Positions 15,358-24,225 of a stretch of 64,000 nt of DNA are shown in pieces. Numbering within the stretch: position 1 is the stretch's first letter; each line of letters begins with the position of its first letter. This DNA comes from Tepidibacillus decaturensis (GTDB lineage Bacteria; Bacillota; Bacilli; Tepidibacillales; Tepidibacillaceae): assembly GCF_001561915.1 (NCBI RefSeq), contig NZ_LSKU01000001.1, forward strand, positions 1,456,921 through 1,520,920. The letters are read 5' to 3'. The position numbers and the translations under genes were made by a program. Under the pieces are notes generated by a model. The model had not been told where the DNA came from, searched no databases, and saw only the letters and a program-made list of their open reading frames with translations.

Positions 15358-15912
15358 TCATTTCTCTCGTTCATTTAAAAACTCTTTAGTTAAAATAGGT
15401 TGATATTTTACCCCAGAAACCGTAAAAACTGATTGGTATAAAGTTAGAGAAGTTACTTGCCATACAGAAGACGTTAGTTTAAAATTTTCCTTTTTAAAGG
15501 GAACATTCACCTTTCTTGCTAATGTTACATGAGGAGTATACTTAGGCTTTGCATCGAATGTAATCTTTGTTTTTGTCAATGCTTCAACAAAATTTTGGTA
15601 AAGTTTGTTTAACATTTGCAAGTCTCCATGAACACCAGCCCATAAAATATTAGGCTTATTTTCGCTAGGAAAGGCACTTATATTCTTTAACTGTAATTGA
15701 AAAGGGACTACATTTTTTACGGCCTCATTTAATGCTTGGTCTAACGATTCCATCTCTTTTTCATCGACTTCCCCTAAAAAAAGAAGAGTAATATGCCAAT
15801 TTTCTTCTGGTACCCATTTTCCCAATTGTAAGCTGTTGCGAATAATTGGCAATTGTTGTTTAAGTTCATTTTTTACATGTTCAGCTAGCTTAAGTGCAAC
15901 AAATAATCTCAT
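15358..15912 (-). CDS. thpR: RNA 2',3'-cyclic phosphodiesterase (ThpR/LigT family)
   Basis: 184 residues of the 2H phosphoesterase fold. Two catalytic HxTL motifs are present: HITLLFLGEV (residues ~41-50) and HVTLARKV (~130). The N-terminal MRLFVALKL and the LGKWVPEENWHITL block are typical of bacterial ThpR, which opens 2',3'-cyclic phosphate ends of RNA. ATG at 15912 sits 2 nt after the stop of the upstream PgpA-type gene (15915), so the two are translationally coupled. The physiological substrate is not established for the family. Confidence 0.9.
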   Translation of the reverse strand: MRLFVALKLAEHVKNELKQQLPIIRNSLQLGKWVPEENWHITLLFLGEVDEKEMESLDQALNEAVKNVVPFQLQLKNISAFPSENKPNILWAGVHGDLQMLNKLYQNFVEALTKTKITFDAKPKYTPHVTLARKVNVPFKKENFKLTSSVWQVTSLTLYQSVFTVSGVKYQPILTKEFLNEREK

Positions 15913-15914
15913 AG

Positions 15915-16463
15915 CTAAACCACATTATCCTCAGTCATTTGTTCTTCTATTTCTTCCACCATTTCTTGCACATCTCTTAATCGATGGGCAATACGTCCTG
16001 CCGCTGAAGCAGCGATTCCAGCAACAAGGTCATCCAAAAACGTATGAACACCTTTACCGTTTTTTGTATCCAACTTTTTAATTATTCCCACTTTATCTTT
16101 ATCTAAATATCCAAAAGTGGTCACTGCAATGCTTCCATAACCAAAGACAGAGCCTAATGCCATTGTTTCATCAATTCCAAAAAGTCCTTCATCAGACTCA
16201 ACAAGAGATTGCAATGGTTCAGTTAACAAACCTTTTTCAGCCAATACGTCTAACTCGATCCCAACAAGTAATGCATGTTGAACTTCACGTTTTTCTAATA
16301 CTTTGTTTACACTTTCCAGGCAAAGCTCCATGGTTAAATCTTTATTATATGGCAATTGTAATTCATAGACGATTTCTGCAATATCTTCCAATGTAACACC
16401 GCGTTCTCTTAATCTCTGTAACGCTGCAGCTTTTACCTCTTTACTTGGTACCCTTCTTTTCAA
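15915..16463 (-). CDS. Phosphatidylglycerophosphatase A-like protein (YutG type)
   Basis: 182 residues. After a Bacillus-specific N-terminal helical region (residues 1-75: KAAALQRLRERGVTLEDIAEIVYELQ) follows the PgpA fold with ELDVLAEKGLL, FGIDETMALGSVFGYGSIAVTTFGYLDKDKVG, KNGKGVHTFLDDLVAGIAASAAGRIAHRL. The family removes phosphate from phosphatidylglycerophosphate; the short YutG branch lacks the transmembrane spans of E. coli PgpA and its activity is inferred. It is upstream of and coupled with thpR. Confidence 0.85.
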   Translation of the reverse strand: MKRRVPSKEVKAAALQRLRERGVTLEDIAEIVYELQLPYNKDLTMELCLESVNKVLEKREVQHALLVGIELDVLAEKGLLTEPLQSLVESDEGLFGIDETMALGSVFGYGSIAVTTFGYLDKDKVGIIKKLDTKNGKGVHTFLDDLVAGIAASAAGRIAHRLRDVQEMVEEIEEQMTEDNVV

Positions 16464-16556
16464 TACCTGTCACCTCCAAAAATATCTTTCTCCATCATAT
16501 CACTTTCTCTACATATACAAAATAAACTTCATTATATATATTATTAAAAAAAATGA

Positions 16557-16585
16557 GTAGCAGTGAATCATGCTTACACTGCCAC
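16557..16585 (-). terminator. Terminator after the small membrane-protein gene
   Basis: GTAGCAGTG / CACTGCCAC arms (one G-U in RNA) with an 11-nt loop, followed on the minus strand by eight T. Confidence 0.75.
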
Positions 16586-16619
16586 CCTTATCAAAATATA
16601 AAATAAAAATAGATAAAGA

Positions 16620-16723
16620 TTATTGATTTTGATGCTGATCCAGTCTTTGAATTAAATAGGCTAAACCATAACTCATTCCAACTAAAAAAGCAAAGCAATA
16701 AAAACAATAAAAATGACTGCCAT
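16620..16723 (-). pseudogene. Small membrane protein, frame broken at a T6 tract
   Basis: ATG at 16723 follows a textbook GAAGGAGGAATAAA ribosome site and encodes MAVIFIVFIALLF, then meets TAG. Inserting one T in the run at 16684-16689 restores a 34-residue protein: a hydrophobic helix continuing into LVGMSYGLAYLIQRLDQHQNQ. The combined length (104 nt, one short of 35 codons), the ribosome site and the downstream terminator all argue that the unbroken frame is the real gene. This is one of four genes here that are one A/T short in a homopolymer. No family name is assigned. Confidence 0.55.
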
Positions 16724-16881
16724 TTTATTCCTCCTTCATATAAAAAAACTCTTTCTTAGTTTATACAGAAAAAAGGCAATTTATTCTTTCATTGTATTTA
16801 CCAAAATATTTCATATTTCAAATTCTTTTGATAAAATAGGTTTATGAACCTAATGATAGGTTGAAAAAGGAGGAAAAAGGT

Positions 16882-17388
16882 ATGAAATATGGTATTGTGA
16901 TTTACCCCCAAAAGGAAATACAGGATTGGGCGAATTCATTACGAAAACGTTATGATTCTCATTACACATTAATTCCGCCCCATATTACAATTAAAGAGGC
17001 TTTTGAGATAGAAAATATAAACGAGGCTATTCAATATATTGAAAACATTACAAGTCAAATTCCTCCTTTTACATTAAAACTAAGCAAAGTCGGTACTTTT
17101 CTTCCTATCTCTCCTGTTGTATATGTAGGGTTTGAAAAAAATCCTGTTATTTATGAATTACAAGAAAAACTAAACGCTGACATCTTAAAGCGGCCATTAA
17201 AACATCAATTTATTCCACATATGACCATTGCTCAAGATTTGCATGAACAAGAAATACATGATGTATATGGTAGATTGAAATTGGAAAATTTAAATAAGTC
17301 TATACTGGTCGATCGAATTCATTTGTGTTATCAGATTGAGAATCAATCATGGACAGTTTATCAAACTTTTTTATTAACAGGAAAATAA
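16882..17388 (+). CDS. yjcG: 2H phosphoesterase YjcG
   Basis: 168 residues, close in layout to B. subtilis YjcG: MKYGIVIYPQKEIQDWANSL, then LIPPHITIKEAFE with the first HxT motif, SPVVYVGFEKNP, and the second HMTIA motif, ending with QIENQSWTVYQTFLL. This is the LigT/2'-5' RNA-ligase-like fold; the enzyme's substrate is unknown. ATG at 16882 has AAGGAGG 8 nt upstream, which excludes a TTG at 16861 lying before the ribosome site. yjcF follows 43 nt downstream, the same order as in Bacillus. Confidence 0.92.
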   Translation: MKYGIVIYPQKEIQDWANSLRKRYDSHYTLIPPHITIKEAFEIENINEAIQYIENITSQIPPFTLKLSKVGTFLPISPVVYVGFEKNPVIYELQEKLNADILKRPLKHQFIPHMTIAQDLHEQEIHDVYGRLKLENLNKSILVDRIHLCYQIENQSWTVYQTFLLTGK

Positions 17389-17431
17389 TAGCAGTGAATT
17401 TAAATATTCGTAGCAAATTTGAGGTGAGTTT

Positions 17432-17869
17432 ATGCAAAAGTTGATATACAAACTCGTAACAAATCAACAAGAATTAAAGGATGCTTTTTCTATTAGAGAA
17501 GTTGTTTTTATCGATGAGCAACAAGTTCCAAAAGAACTAGAAATGGATGAATACGATAATACAGCAACTCACTTTATTGTCTATGATGATAAACGTCCTG
17601 TAGCAACTGCAAGAATGAGGGAATACCATGACCCCTCCACCGTCAAGATTGAGAGAGTCGCAGTCCTAAAGGATGAGCGAGGTAAAGGTATTGGAAAAAA
17701 ATTAATGACTTTTATTGAACAAGAAGCCTTAAAAATGGGATTTAAAACCCTAAGATTAAACGCTCAACGACATGCCGAAACGTTTTATAAAGACCTAGGA
17801 TATATGACCATCAGCGAAGCGTTCGATGAGGCCGGTATTGAACATGTTACCATGGAAAAGAAAAGTTAA
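17432..17869 (+). CDS. yjcF: GNAT-family N-acetyltransferase YjcF
   Basis: 145 residues. GNAT fold: FSIREVVFIDEQQVPKELEMDEYDNTATHF (ElaA/YjcF-type N-terminus), the acetyl-CoA P-loop VAVLKDERGKGIGKKLM (R/QxxGxG/A) near residue 85, and the C-terminal RLNAQRHAETFYKDLGYMTISEAFDEAGIEHVTM. The ElaA/YjcF branch has unknown acceptor specificity. The ATG has a GAGGTGAG site and follows yjcG in an operon. Confidence 0.92.
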   Translation: MQKLIYKLVTNQQELKDAFSIREVVFIDEQQVPKELEMDEYDNTATHFIVYDDKRPVATARMREYHDPSTVKIERVAVLKDERGKGIGKKLMTFIEQEALKMGFKTLRLNAQRHAETFYKDLGYMTISEAFDEAGIEHVTMEKKS

Positions 17870-17939
17870 GGTTTTTTAAAATGTACCTCATCCTTCGTGA
17901 TATCTCATTAACATGTATGTCGAAAGAGTAGAGATATTC

Positions 17940-18776
17940 CTATCTTCTTAAATTTTTTAAACGTTCCACAACCTGATAGGGAACCATTTTTGTCCCTATT
18001 GGCGCGTGGAACATCTCGCCATTCCTTGAACCATGAAAATCAGAACCAGCGGTTACAATTATTCCGTAAGTTTCTCCCATTTCTTGATACCGTTTTTCTG
18101 CCTCTTCATCGTGATCAGGATGAAAAGCCTCAATTCCTTTAAGCCCATATTTAATCAATCTAACAACCATTTCATCATCATCGTATAATCCTGGATGGGC
18201 TAATACTGGGACTCCTCCAGCTTTTTTAATAATATCAATTCCTTCCTCTGGAGAAATTCGAATCGGATTTACGTAGGCCTTTCCCTTTTTTCCAAGGTAC
18301 AAATCAAAAGCTTCTTCCATGGTATCAACCACTTTCTTCTCGATCAATACTTCAGCAATATGAGGTCGACCAACATTAGCCCCTTCTCTTCTAATTTTCT
18401 TTTTCACTTCATCTAATGTGATCTGTATGCCAAGCTCATTTAATTTGACTATTATCATTTCATTTCGTTTATCCCTTGCTTTTTGCAGTTCATCAAGCGT
18501 ATTTAAAAATTCCTTATCTTTGTAGCGAATAAAATAACCAAGAACATGAATATCTTGTCCTTTTTCTACAGTACTCATCTCAATTCCAGGAACAACCTCA
18601 ATTCCTATTTTTTCAGCCATTTTAATCGCTTCATCAATTCCACTTACTGAATCGTGATCTGTGACGCCTAAAGCAGCCAATCCTGCTTCTTTTGCTAATT
18701 TGACGTTATCTGCAGGTGCATTTAGACCATCTGATGCAGTGCTATGCGAATGCAAATCTGCTCTCATCCTTTTCAC
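17940..18776 (-). CDS. PHP-domain phosphoesterase (TrpH/RnaAM-like)
   Basis: 278 residues. PHP motifs in order: DLHSHSTASDG (metal-binding HxH), GVTDHDSVSGI, EVVPGIEMST, GRPHIAEVLI (insert), VPVLAHPGLY, IEAFHPDHDEE and TAGSDFHG. All metal-binding His/Asp residues of the family are present. Relatives hydrolyse 3',5'-nucleoside bisphosphates and act as a 5'-3' exonuclease on short RNA (E. coli RnaAM/TrpH). The ATG at 18776 is preceded by AAGGAGTG. A divergent hypothetical gene starts at 18868. Confidence 0.9.
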   Translation of the reverse strand: MKRMRADLHSHSTASDGLNAPADNVKLAKEAGLAALGVTDHDSVSGIDEAIKMAEKIGIEVVPGIEMSTVEKGQDIHVLGYFIRYKDKEFLNTLDELQKARDKRNEMIIVKLNELGIQITLDEVKKKIRREGANVGRPHIAEVLIEKKVVDTMEEAFDLYLGKKGKAYVNPIRISPEEGIDIIKKAGGVPVLAHPGLYDDDEMVVRLIKYGLKGIEAFHPDHDEEAEKRYQEMGETYGIIVTAGSDFHGSRNGEMFHAPIGTKMVPYQVVERLKNLRR

Positions 18777-18867
18777 TCCTTAAAAAAATTCACAAAAATA
18801 ACAGGTATTTTGAACAAGGCATCCCTCATAAACGTTTTAATACAATAAAGTTAAAGGAGGCCGTTTT

Positions 18868-19215
18868 GTGCACATTAACGTAAAGTCTGGATTTAAAATT
18901 GTAAAACCCTCTTCAAGAATTGATAAAGTATTTGAATCTCAAGGGTTCAAGAAAAAAGGGGGCAAAGACTTTCCCTACTATCGTCTAAGAATAGATGATA
19001 TTTGCACACGAACGAGTTATGAATTACAGATACCCATACAGGAAATCTATTTAAGTCCAAAAGAATCTCTATATAAATTTCAGGAGATGATTATTCATAC
19101 CCGATCTCCAGTAAAACCCCATCAAATTCCGGAGGCGATTATTCAAGCGGCAAAGGAAAAAATGAATGAGGTATTTTCTACTCTTTCTGAATCTAAACCA
19201 AGTATAAAAATCTAA
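18868..19215 (+). CDS. Hypothetical protein, 115 aa
   Basis: Soluble, basic protein; GTG start with a strong AAAGGAGG 7 nt upstream. It begins HINVKSGFKIVKPSSRIDKVFESQGFKKKGG, has a central YYRLRIDDICTRTSYELQIPIQEIYLSP stretch with predicted beta strands, and ends with a helix (IPEAIIQAAKEKMNEVFSTL). I do not recognise a family or catalytic motif. It faces the PHP phosphoesterase gene divergently with a 91-bp shared upstream region. Confidence 0.6.
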   Translation: MHINVKSGFKIVKPSSRIDKVFESQGFKKKGGKDFPYYRLRIDDICTRTSYELQIPIQEIYLSPKESLYKFQEMIIHTRSPVKPHQIPEAIIQAAKEKMNEVFSTLSESKPSIKI

Positions 19216-19265
19216 CATGTCTATTTTACCCTTTTTATCTTTTTATCATGAAAAAGAAAATATGA

Positions 19266-19290
19266 AAAGGCTGCGAGTTTTGCAGCCTTT
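19266..19290. terminator. Bidirectional terminator between convergent genes
   Basis: AAAGGCTGC / GCAGCCTTT perfect stem with a 7-nt loop; it lies between the plus-strand hypothetical gene (ends 19215) and the minus-strand MATE gene (ends 19303). Confidence 0.75.
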
Positions 19291-19302
19291 ACTTCATTAT
19301 TC

Positions 19303-20667
19303 TCACACCATTTCAGCACTATGTTTAACCAATACTTTCTTCTGCCAAATTCGACTTTTCCAGCGAAAGAACATAAAAATACCTCTAAACCATTCATCTG
19401 CTGCAAACCCTAACCAAGCGCCGATTAAACCAAGGCCAAAGTGAATTCCTAAAACATAGGTTAAGGTTACACTTACACCGAACATTGAGATCACTCCCAT
19501 GATAACAGGAAAATTCACATCCCCTGCCGCACGAAGAGAACTAATCAAGACTAAATTAAACGTTCGTCCTGCTTCTAGTAAAATATTAATCATCAATAAA
19601 GTTGAACCTAATTCTATAATCGAAGGGTCAACAGTGAAAATTCGGAATAAGTATTTGCTTAGCACAGAAAATAAAATAGCAACTGAAACCGAAACGATAA
19701 AGCTAATTTTTAAACTACGTAATGCTGTATGATAAGCATCGTCATTCTTTTTTGCGCCAACTAAATGTCCAACAAGAATTTGTGTACCTTGAGCAACGGA
19801 AACGGAGAATAAAAAGATAAAACTACTAAGATTTTGAGCATACACTTTTGTGGTTAATGCCAGCGTTCCCATCATCGTAATAAAATACGTATTTAAAATT
19901 TGCGAAGTATTATAGGCTAAATGTTCCCCTGCAGCAGGTAAACCAACCGATAAAATTCCTTTAATGTAGTACTTTTTAAAATTAAAAAATTCACTAACTG
20001 TATAGCGATGGTTTAATCGATTAGACAAGATCATCATAATTGCAATAAAACCAATGATTCGTGTAATTGTAGTTGAGATCGCCACTCCGGTTACTCCGAG
20101 CTTTGGAAAACCAAAAAGACCAAAAATAAAAATGGAGTTACCAATGATATTCATCACATTCATCGAAAGGCTTACATACATGGCATCCCTAGTAAAACCA
20201 TTACTCCTTAATACCGCACCTGCAGAATTTAATGCAGCCTGAACAAATAAAAAGCCACCGACAATCAACATATATGATTTAGAATAAGCTTGTAGTTCAA
20301 TTGGTACATTCATAATGTCTAAGAAAACGGGTGAAAAGAAAGCCATCATTCCACTTAATAGGATCCCAAATAGGAAATTAACGCCAATTGCAACAGCTCC
20401 AATTTTTAATGCATCATAATATTGTTTTGCTCCTAAATTCTGAGCCACGACAATACTTGCCCCAGCGGAAACGAAACCAAACATCACAATGGCAATAGAA
20501 ATAATTTGATTGGTAACTCCTACTGCGGCAACAGCATCATCGGATACTTTACTGAGCATCATCGTATCTATATTTCCCATCAACATAAAAAGGAACACTT
20601 CAATAAAAATAGGCCAAGTAATTGAAAAAAGCGAAAGTTTTTGCTGTGCAGATTCCTCTAATACCAT
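19303..20667 (-). CDS. MATE family efflux transporter
   Basis: 454 residues with twelve predicted membrane helices in two homologous halves. The N-terminal FLFMLMGNIDTMMLSKVSDDAVAAVGVTNQ and the second-half SVAQGTQILVGHLVGAKKNDDAY match the multi-antimicrobial extrusion family. Such pumps export cationic drugs or metabolites using Na+ or H+ gradients. The ATG at 20667 has GGGGGAAGAG upstream. It is monocistronic, flanked by its terminator and a 99-bp upstream region that holds a cre-like TGCAAACGTTTTCT with two mismatches. Substrate unknown. Confidence 0.9.
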   Translation of the reverse strand: MVLEESAQQKLSLFSITWPIFIEVFLFMLMGNIDTMMLSKVSDDAVAAVGVTNQIISIAIVMFGFVSAGASIVVAQNLGAKQYYDALKIGAVAIGVNFLFGILLSGMMAFFSPVFLDIMNVPIELQAYSKSYMLIVGGFLFVQAALNSAGAVLRSNGFTRDAMYVSLSMNVMNIIGNSIFIFGLFGFPKLGVTGVAISTTITRIIGFIAIMMILSNRLNHRYTVSEFFNFKKYYIKGILSVGLPAAGEHLAYNTSQILNTYFITMMGTLALTTKVYAQNLSSFIFLFSVSVAQGTQILVGHLVGAKKNDDAYHTALRSLKISFIVSVSVAILFSVLSKYLFRIFTVDPSIIELGSTLLMINILLEAGRTFNLVLISSLRAAGDVNFPVIMGVISMFGVSVTLTYVLGIHFGLGLIGAWLGFAADEWFRGIFMFFRWKSRIWQKKVLVKHSAEMV

Positions 20668-20766
20668 ACTCTTCCCCCATCAGCTTTATGAATCAATATT
20701 AGTGCAAACGTTTTCTTTAAAACGGATAAATCTAGTATAGTACGTTTACATTAGAATAGGAAGAGT

Positions 20767-21384
20767 TTATTTTTTTCCTTTTTTCAACATGTATCGTTTG
20801 AATAAAGTTTCAATGATAAAGGAGCGAATAACTTGATAATCCTTTGAATTCGTATCTATAAATTTGGCACCATAATAAAACTTTTTATCTTTTTTAGAAA
20901 ATGTACTCTTCATAATTTCAACCTCTAGATGAAGAAATTGGTCAAATAGCCTAAAAGAAAGAAGAGCAATTCCATTTTCTCGAATATAGCATTTAGTAGA
21001 AAAGCCAATTCCTCCCTCACTGACATCATGAAGCTCTATTTGACAGAGTTGATTTAAATCAATTAAGGGCTTCGAACCAGAAAAAGAGACAGCGGTAATT
21101 TTGCCTTTTGCATCAATTCGAATTCGAGGGTTTTCTCTAGAAATAATCCATTTGTCTCGTAAGATCAGCGGAACCAGCGTGATCAAGGAGTTCTCAGTTT
21201 TACCCATGACTGTTGTCTCGAAGGATTCAATGATTCCGTCTTCATTTAATGTGCAAGAAATCTTATCACCAACATTTAGCTGCACTACTGAGGTTTGGAT
21301 TTCTAGAAAGTCACTTTCTACATACCGGATCACCCCAGGACGTTTAAACGAAGCACCTTGTATAACAATTTGATTTCCAATCAA
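20767..21384 (-). CDS. PilZ-domain c-di-GMP receptor (YcgR/YpfA-like)
   Basis: 205 residues. The N-terminal half is a YcgR-type flagellar-brake domain; the C-terminal half is PilZ with both c-di-GMP signatures: RENPR (R83xxxR87) and DVSEGG (D120xSxxG125). It is therefore expected to bind c-di-GMP and, like B. subtilis YpfA/DgrA, to slow motility. TTG at 21384 with GGAGG 9-10 nt upstream is the best start. It sits alone between the MATE gene and the moaB end, and it links the motility/c-di-GMP theme here with the riboswitches at 51.8 and 55.6 kb. Confidence 0.88.
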   Translation of the reverse strand: MIGNQIVIQGASFKRPGVIRYVESDFLEIQTSVVQLNVGDKISCTLNEDGIIESFETTVMGKTENSLITLVPLILRDKWIISRENPRIRIDAKGKITAVSFSGSKPLIDLNQLCQIELHDVSEGGIGFSTKCYIRENGIALLSFRLFDQFLHLEVEIMKSTFSKKDKKFYYGAKFIDTNSKDYQVIRSFIIETLFKRYMLKKGKK

Positions 21385-21407
21385 AGTTATTAGCCTCCAT
21401 CGTCATC

Positions 21408-21941
21408 TTATTCCATTGATTTGTGAGACTTACTCATTTGTGCCTCAAAATTCTTTGGATGCTCTCCCATTTTTCCTTGTAAGATTTGCAAAGCATGGGG
21501 AAGAATTTCAATAATCGCTTCTAGATTTTCCCGTACTCCCTTTGGACTCCCAGGAAGATTAACGATGATGCTATCTCCTCTTGCACCCACCACAGCACGA
21601 GAAAGGGTAGCAAAAGGGGTTTTTACCCGTGAAACCCGACGCATTTCTTCGGCAAGACCAGGAATTTCTTTATCTATAACAGCTAAAGTTGCTTCAGGTG
21701 TCACATCTCTTTTTGCCAAACCTGTTCCTCCTGTTGTAATCACTAGATCAAGCTGTAACTCATCCGTATATCGTATCAAGTACTTTTCGATCAGTTGCCG
21801 TTCATCGGGAATAACGTCATATTGCTTTACTTCTCCCTGAATCGTTGCTACGATTTCTTTAATCACTTTTCCGCTAATATCTTCTCGTTCACCACGAGAA
21901 CCTTTATCACTTAATGTCAAAATCCCAACTGACCAATTCAC
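21408..21941 (-). CDS. moaB: Molybdopterin adenylyltransferase-like protein MoaB/MogA
   Basis: 177 residues. MogA/MoaB fold with [20 protein letters not shown] at the start, [21 protein letters not shown] (the TGGTG pterin/nucleotide loop) and [19 protein letters not shown]. It adenylylates metal-free molybdopterin before metal insertion by MoeA. GTG at 21941 overlaps the moaC stop by 4 nt, so translation is coupled. It is last in the moaA-moaC-moaB operon. Confidence 0.92.
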   Translation of the reverse strand: MNWSVGILTLSDKGSRGEREDISGKVIKEIVATIQGEVKQYDVIPDERQLIEKYLIRYTDELQLDLVITTGGTGLAKRDVTPEATLAVIDKEIPGLAEEMRRVSRVKTPFATLSRAVVGARGDSIIVNLPGSPKGVRENLEAIIEILPHALQILQGKMGEHPKNFEAQMSKSHKSME

Positions 21942-22428
21942 GATGATATCTCCCCTTTGTTTCTGACATACTCCCCACTTTTGCCCCCTGTTTTAGAGAC
22001 GAGATAGGTTTCCCCTAATACCATTCCTTTGTCTACTGCTTTACACATATCATAGATGGTTAACATGGCAACACTTACAGCGGTTAGTGCTTCCATCTCT
22101 ACCCCTGTCACATTCGTGGTTTTAACGGTGGACTCTACAATAATTGTATTTTCACCTGATTCTTCAAAGGAGATATCCACTCCAGTGAGTGGAATAGGGT
22201 GGCACATAGGAATAAGCTCTGATGTTTTTTTGCTGCCATGATCCCAGCGATTTGGGCAACAGCTAAAACATCTCCTTTCCCAATCTTTCCTTGCCGAATT
22301 AGTTGCAAGGTTTCTGGCTTCATAATGATTGTGCCTCTAGCCACAGCTGTTCGTTTAGTCACGTTTTTTTCACTTACATCAACCATTTTGGCTCGGCCTT
22401 GATTATTAAAGTGGGTTAATTCGCTCAT
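21938..22428 (-). pseudogene. moaC: Cyclic pyranopterin monophosphate synthase MoaC, split by a -1 frameshift
   Basis: Two overlapping frames together make a full-length MoaC of 163 residues. Frame one (22428 to about 22226) has [20 protein letters not shown] and [17 protein letters not shown]; frame two then continues with [45 protein letters not shown] and VSKTGGKSG. The break is at an A7 run (22225-22231 on the plus strand); one extra A restores [17 protein letters not shown] exactly. MoaC converts the MoaA product to cPMP and is indispensable for every pyranopterin enzyme. No second moaC is seen here, while AOR and nitrate reductase genes are intact, so a sequencing error or slippage rescue is more likely than gene loss. 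Start ATG two nt from the moaA stop. Confidence 0.85.
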
Positions 22429-22429
22429 C

Positions 22430-23431
22430 TTAACCTCCTATTTGCGACATTCTTCTTTGGGTTGGTATATGTGATAACTCTTCGTTATTTAATGTTTTTG
22501 CCATCTCATGATTTTCTGGTTTCATATTTAACGCTTTATAATAAAGCTGTTTTAGTCCTTCCTCATCTCCCAAATACGGTTTAACATTTAATTCTTCCTG
22601 CCAATAAAGACAAGGCTTGATATAACCATCAGAAGTTAACCGAAGGCGATTACAGTTAGCGCAGAAATGATCACTAATTGGATGAATAAATCCGATTGAT
22701 CCTTTTGCTCCTTTAATTCGGAAGTTTTCCGATGGGCCATTGCCAAAAACTTCTCCAGATTCCTCTAATTCAAAACCCAATTCTTTCGCTTTTTCCTTTA
22801 CAAGTTCTAATGAGAGATAACCACTTTTCCAGGTTTCATCTGCATGACCAATCGGCATATATTCGATAAACCGAACCTGTACAGGTTGATCAATCGTCAT
22901 TCGCAGAAAATCACCAATTTCATCATCATTAAACCCTTTCATCAGAACCGTATTGATTTTAATCGGCGAAAATCCTACACGATAAGCAGCATCAATCCCA
23001 TCTAGTACCTTTTTCAAATCGCCACCTCTTGTAATTTCCTTAAAACGATCATGGCGTAATGAATCTAAGCTAACATTGACCCTAGTTAATCCTGCTTTTT
23101 TAAGTACTTCCGCCTTTTGCGCTAAAAACATTGCATTTGTTGTTAAAGCAATATCTTTTATTCCTTCAATACGACTAAGTTTCTCAACTAATACCTCTAG
23201 ATCTCTACGAACTAGAGGCTCTCCACCTGTTAAGCGGATTTTTCGAATACCTAAACTCGCACCAACTCTCACCACTTCTTCAATTTGTTCATAAGTTAGA
23301 AGCTGATGGTGGTCCATAAATTGAACACCCTCAGGTGGCATACAATAGACACAACGTAAATTACAACGGTCGGTCACAGATATTCTCAAATAATCATGTA
23401 CACGGTTAAATCGATCTACTAATTGGCTCAT
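22430..23431 (-). CDS. moaA: GTP 3',8-cyclase MoaA (radical SAM)
   Basis: 333 residues. Radical-SAM cluster motif CNLRCVYC near residue 24, [15 protein letters not shown]-binding block, [40 protein letters not shown], and a C-terminal second [4Fe-4S] site [19 protein letters not shown]. The usual GG C-terminal tail is present (QIGG). MoaA catalyses the first committed step of molybdenum/tungsten cofactor synthesis. The ATG at 23431 has an AGGAGG site; moaC and moaB follow in one operon. Confidence 0.95.
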   Translation of the reverse strand: MSQLVDRFNRVHDYLRISVTDRCNLRCVYCMPPEGVQFMDHHQLLTYEQIEEVVRVGASLGIRKIRLTGGEPLVRRDLEVLVEKLSRIEGIKDIALTTNAMFLAQKAEVLKKAGLTRVNVSLDSLRHDRFKEITRGGDLKKVLDGIDAAYRVGFSPIKINTVLMKGFNDDEIGDFLRMTIDQPVQVRFIEYMPIGHADETWKSGYLSLELVKEKAKELGFELEESGEVFGNGPSENFRIKGAKGSIGFIHPISDHFCANCNRLRLTSDGYIKPCLYWQEELNVKPYLGDEEGLKQLYYKALNMKPENHEMAKTLNNEELSHIPTQRRMSQIGG

Positions 23432-23511
23432 TTATAAAGCCTCCTCTCCCTGATTCAATCCCCTCTAGTCTGAATAACTCTATTTTACAACAAATTCATG
23501 GTAAATAAGTG

Positions 23512-24225
23512 CTAAAAATGTACTTCACCTAAAATAAACTTTTTCGTTAGTTCATGAATAGGATTTTCAAACATTCTTCTCGTTGCCTGGGATTCAATCA
23601 AATAACCACTATGTAAAAAAAGAGTCTCATCAGCAATCCGTTTTGCTTGAAACATATTATGAGTCACCATGATCACCGTCATTTGAAATTGGTTCTTTAA
23701 CTTTAAAATAAGTTGTTCAATCTCAAGCACATTTTGAGGATCTAAACTTGCAGTAGGTTCATCTAAAATAAGAACTTGTGGTGAAGTAATAATGGCTCTA
23801 GCAATGGCCACCTTTGCCATTTCTCCTCCAGATAAGCTTTTTGCCTTTTGATCAATCAAATGATCAATTTGAAATTGTTTCAGGATTTCCAAAACCTGTT
23901 CTTTTCTTTCTTTTCTAGGTACACCACGTACTTTTAAACCGTATGCAACATTTTGAAAAACATTCGTCTGAAACATATATGGCTTTTGCCAGACTACCGC
24001 TATTCTTTTGTCTGGTTCTGTTAACACTTTTCCATGGAAATAAATTTCCCCAGAAGTTGGTGTTAAAAATCCTGAGATGATCTTTAACAAGGTGCTTTTC
24101 CCTGCCCCGTTTGGTCCGATTATCCCATACACCTTTTCATTTTCAAATCGATAACTAATTGGCTTTAATATCGTTTTTCCATCGATTTCAACCGTTGCAT
24201 TTTTTACTTGGATCAAGATTTCCAT
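23512..24225 (-). CDS. tupC: Tungstate ABC transporter ATP-binding protein TupC
   Basis: 237 residues with Walker A GPNGAGKST, signature LSGGEMAK and Walker B VLILDEPTA. It overlaps tupB by 13 nt and is the third gene of tupABC. The short C-terminus without a TOBE domain fits TupC better than ModC. It powers tungstate import from the periplasmic-side binding protein. Downstream lies the moaA operon, consistent with cofactor supply. Confidence 0.9.
   Translation of the reverse strand: MEILIQVKNATVEIDGKTILKPISYRFENEKVYGIIGPNGAGKSTLLKIISGFLTPTSGEIYFHGKVLTEPDKRIAVVWQKPYMFQTNVFQNVAYGLKVRGVPRKERKEQVLEILKQFQIDHLIDQKAKSLSGGEMAKVAIARAIITSPQVLILDEPTASLDPQNVLEIEQLILKLKNQFQMTVIMVTHNMFQAKRIADETLFLHSGYLIESQATRRMFENPIHELTKKFILGEVHF

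Noticed and set aside
15836-16396. Plus-strand ORFs opposite thpR and pgpA
   Set aside because: Shadows of two well-supported minus-strand genes.
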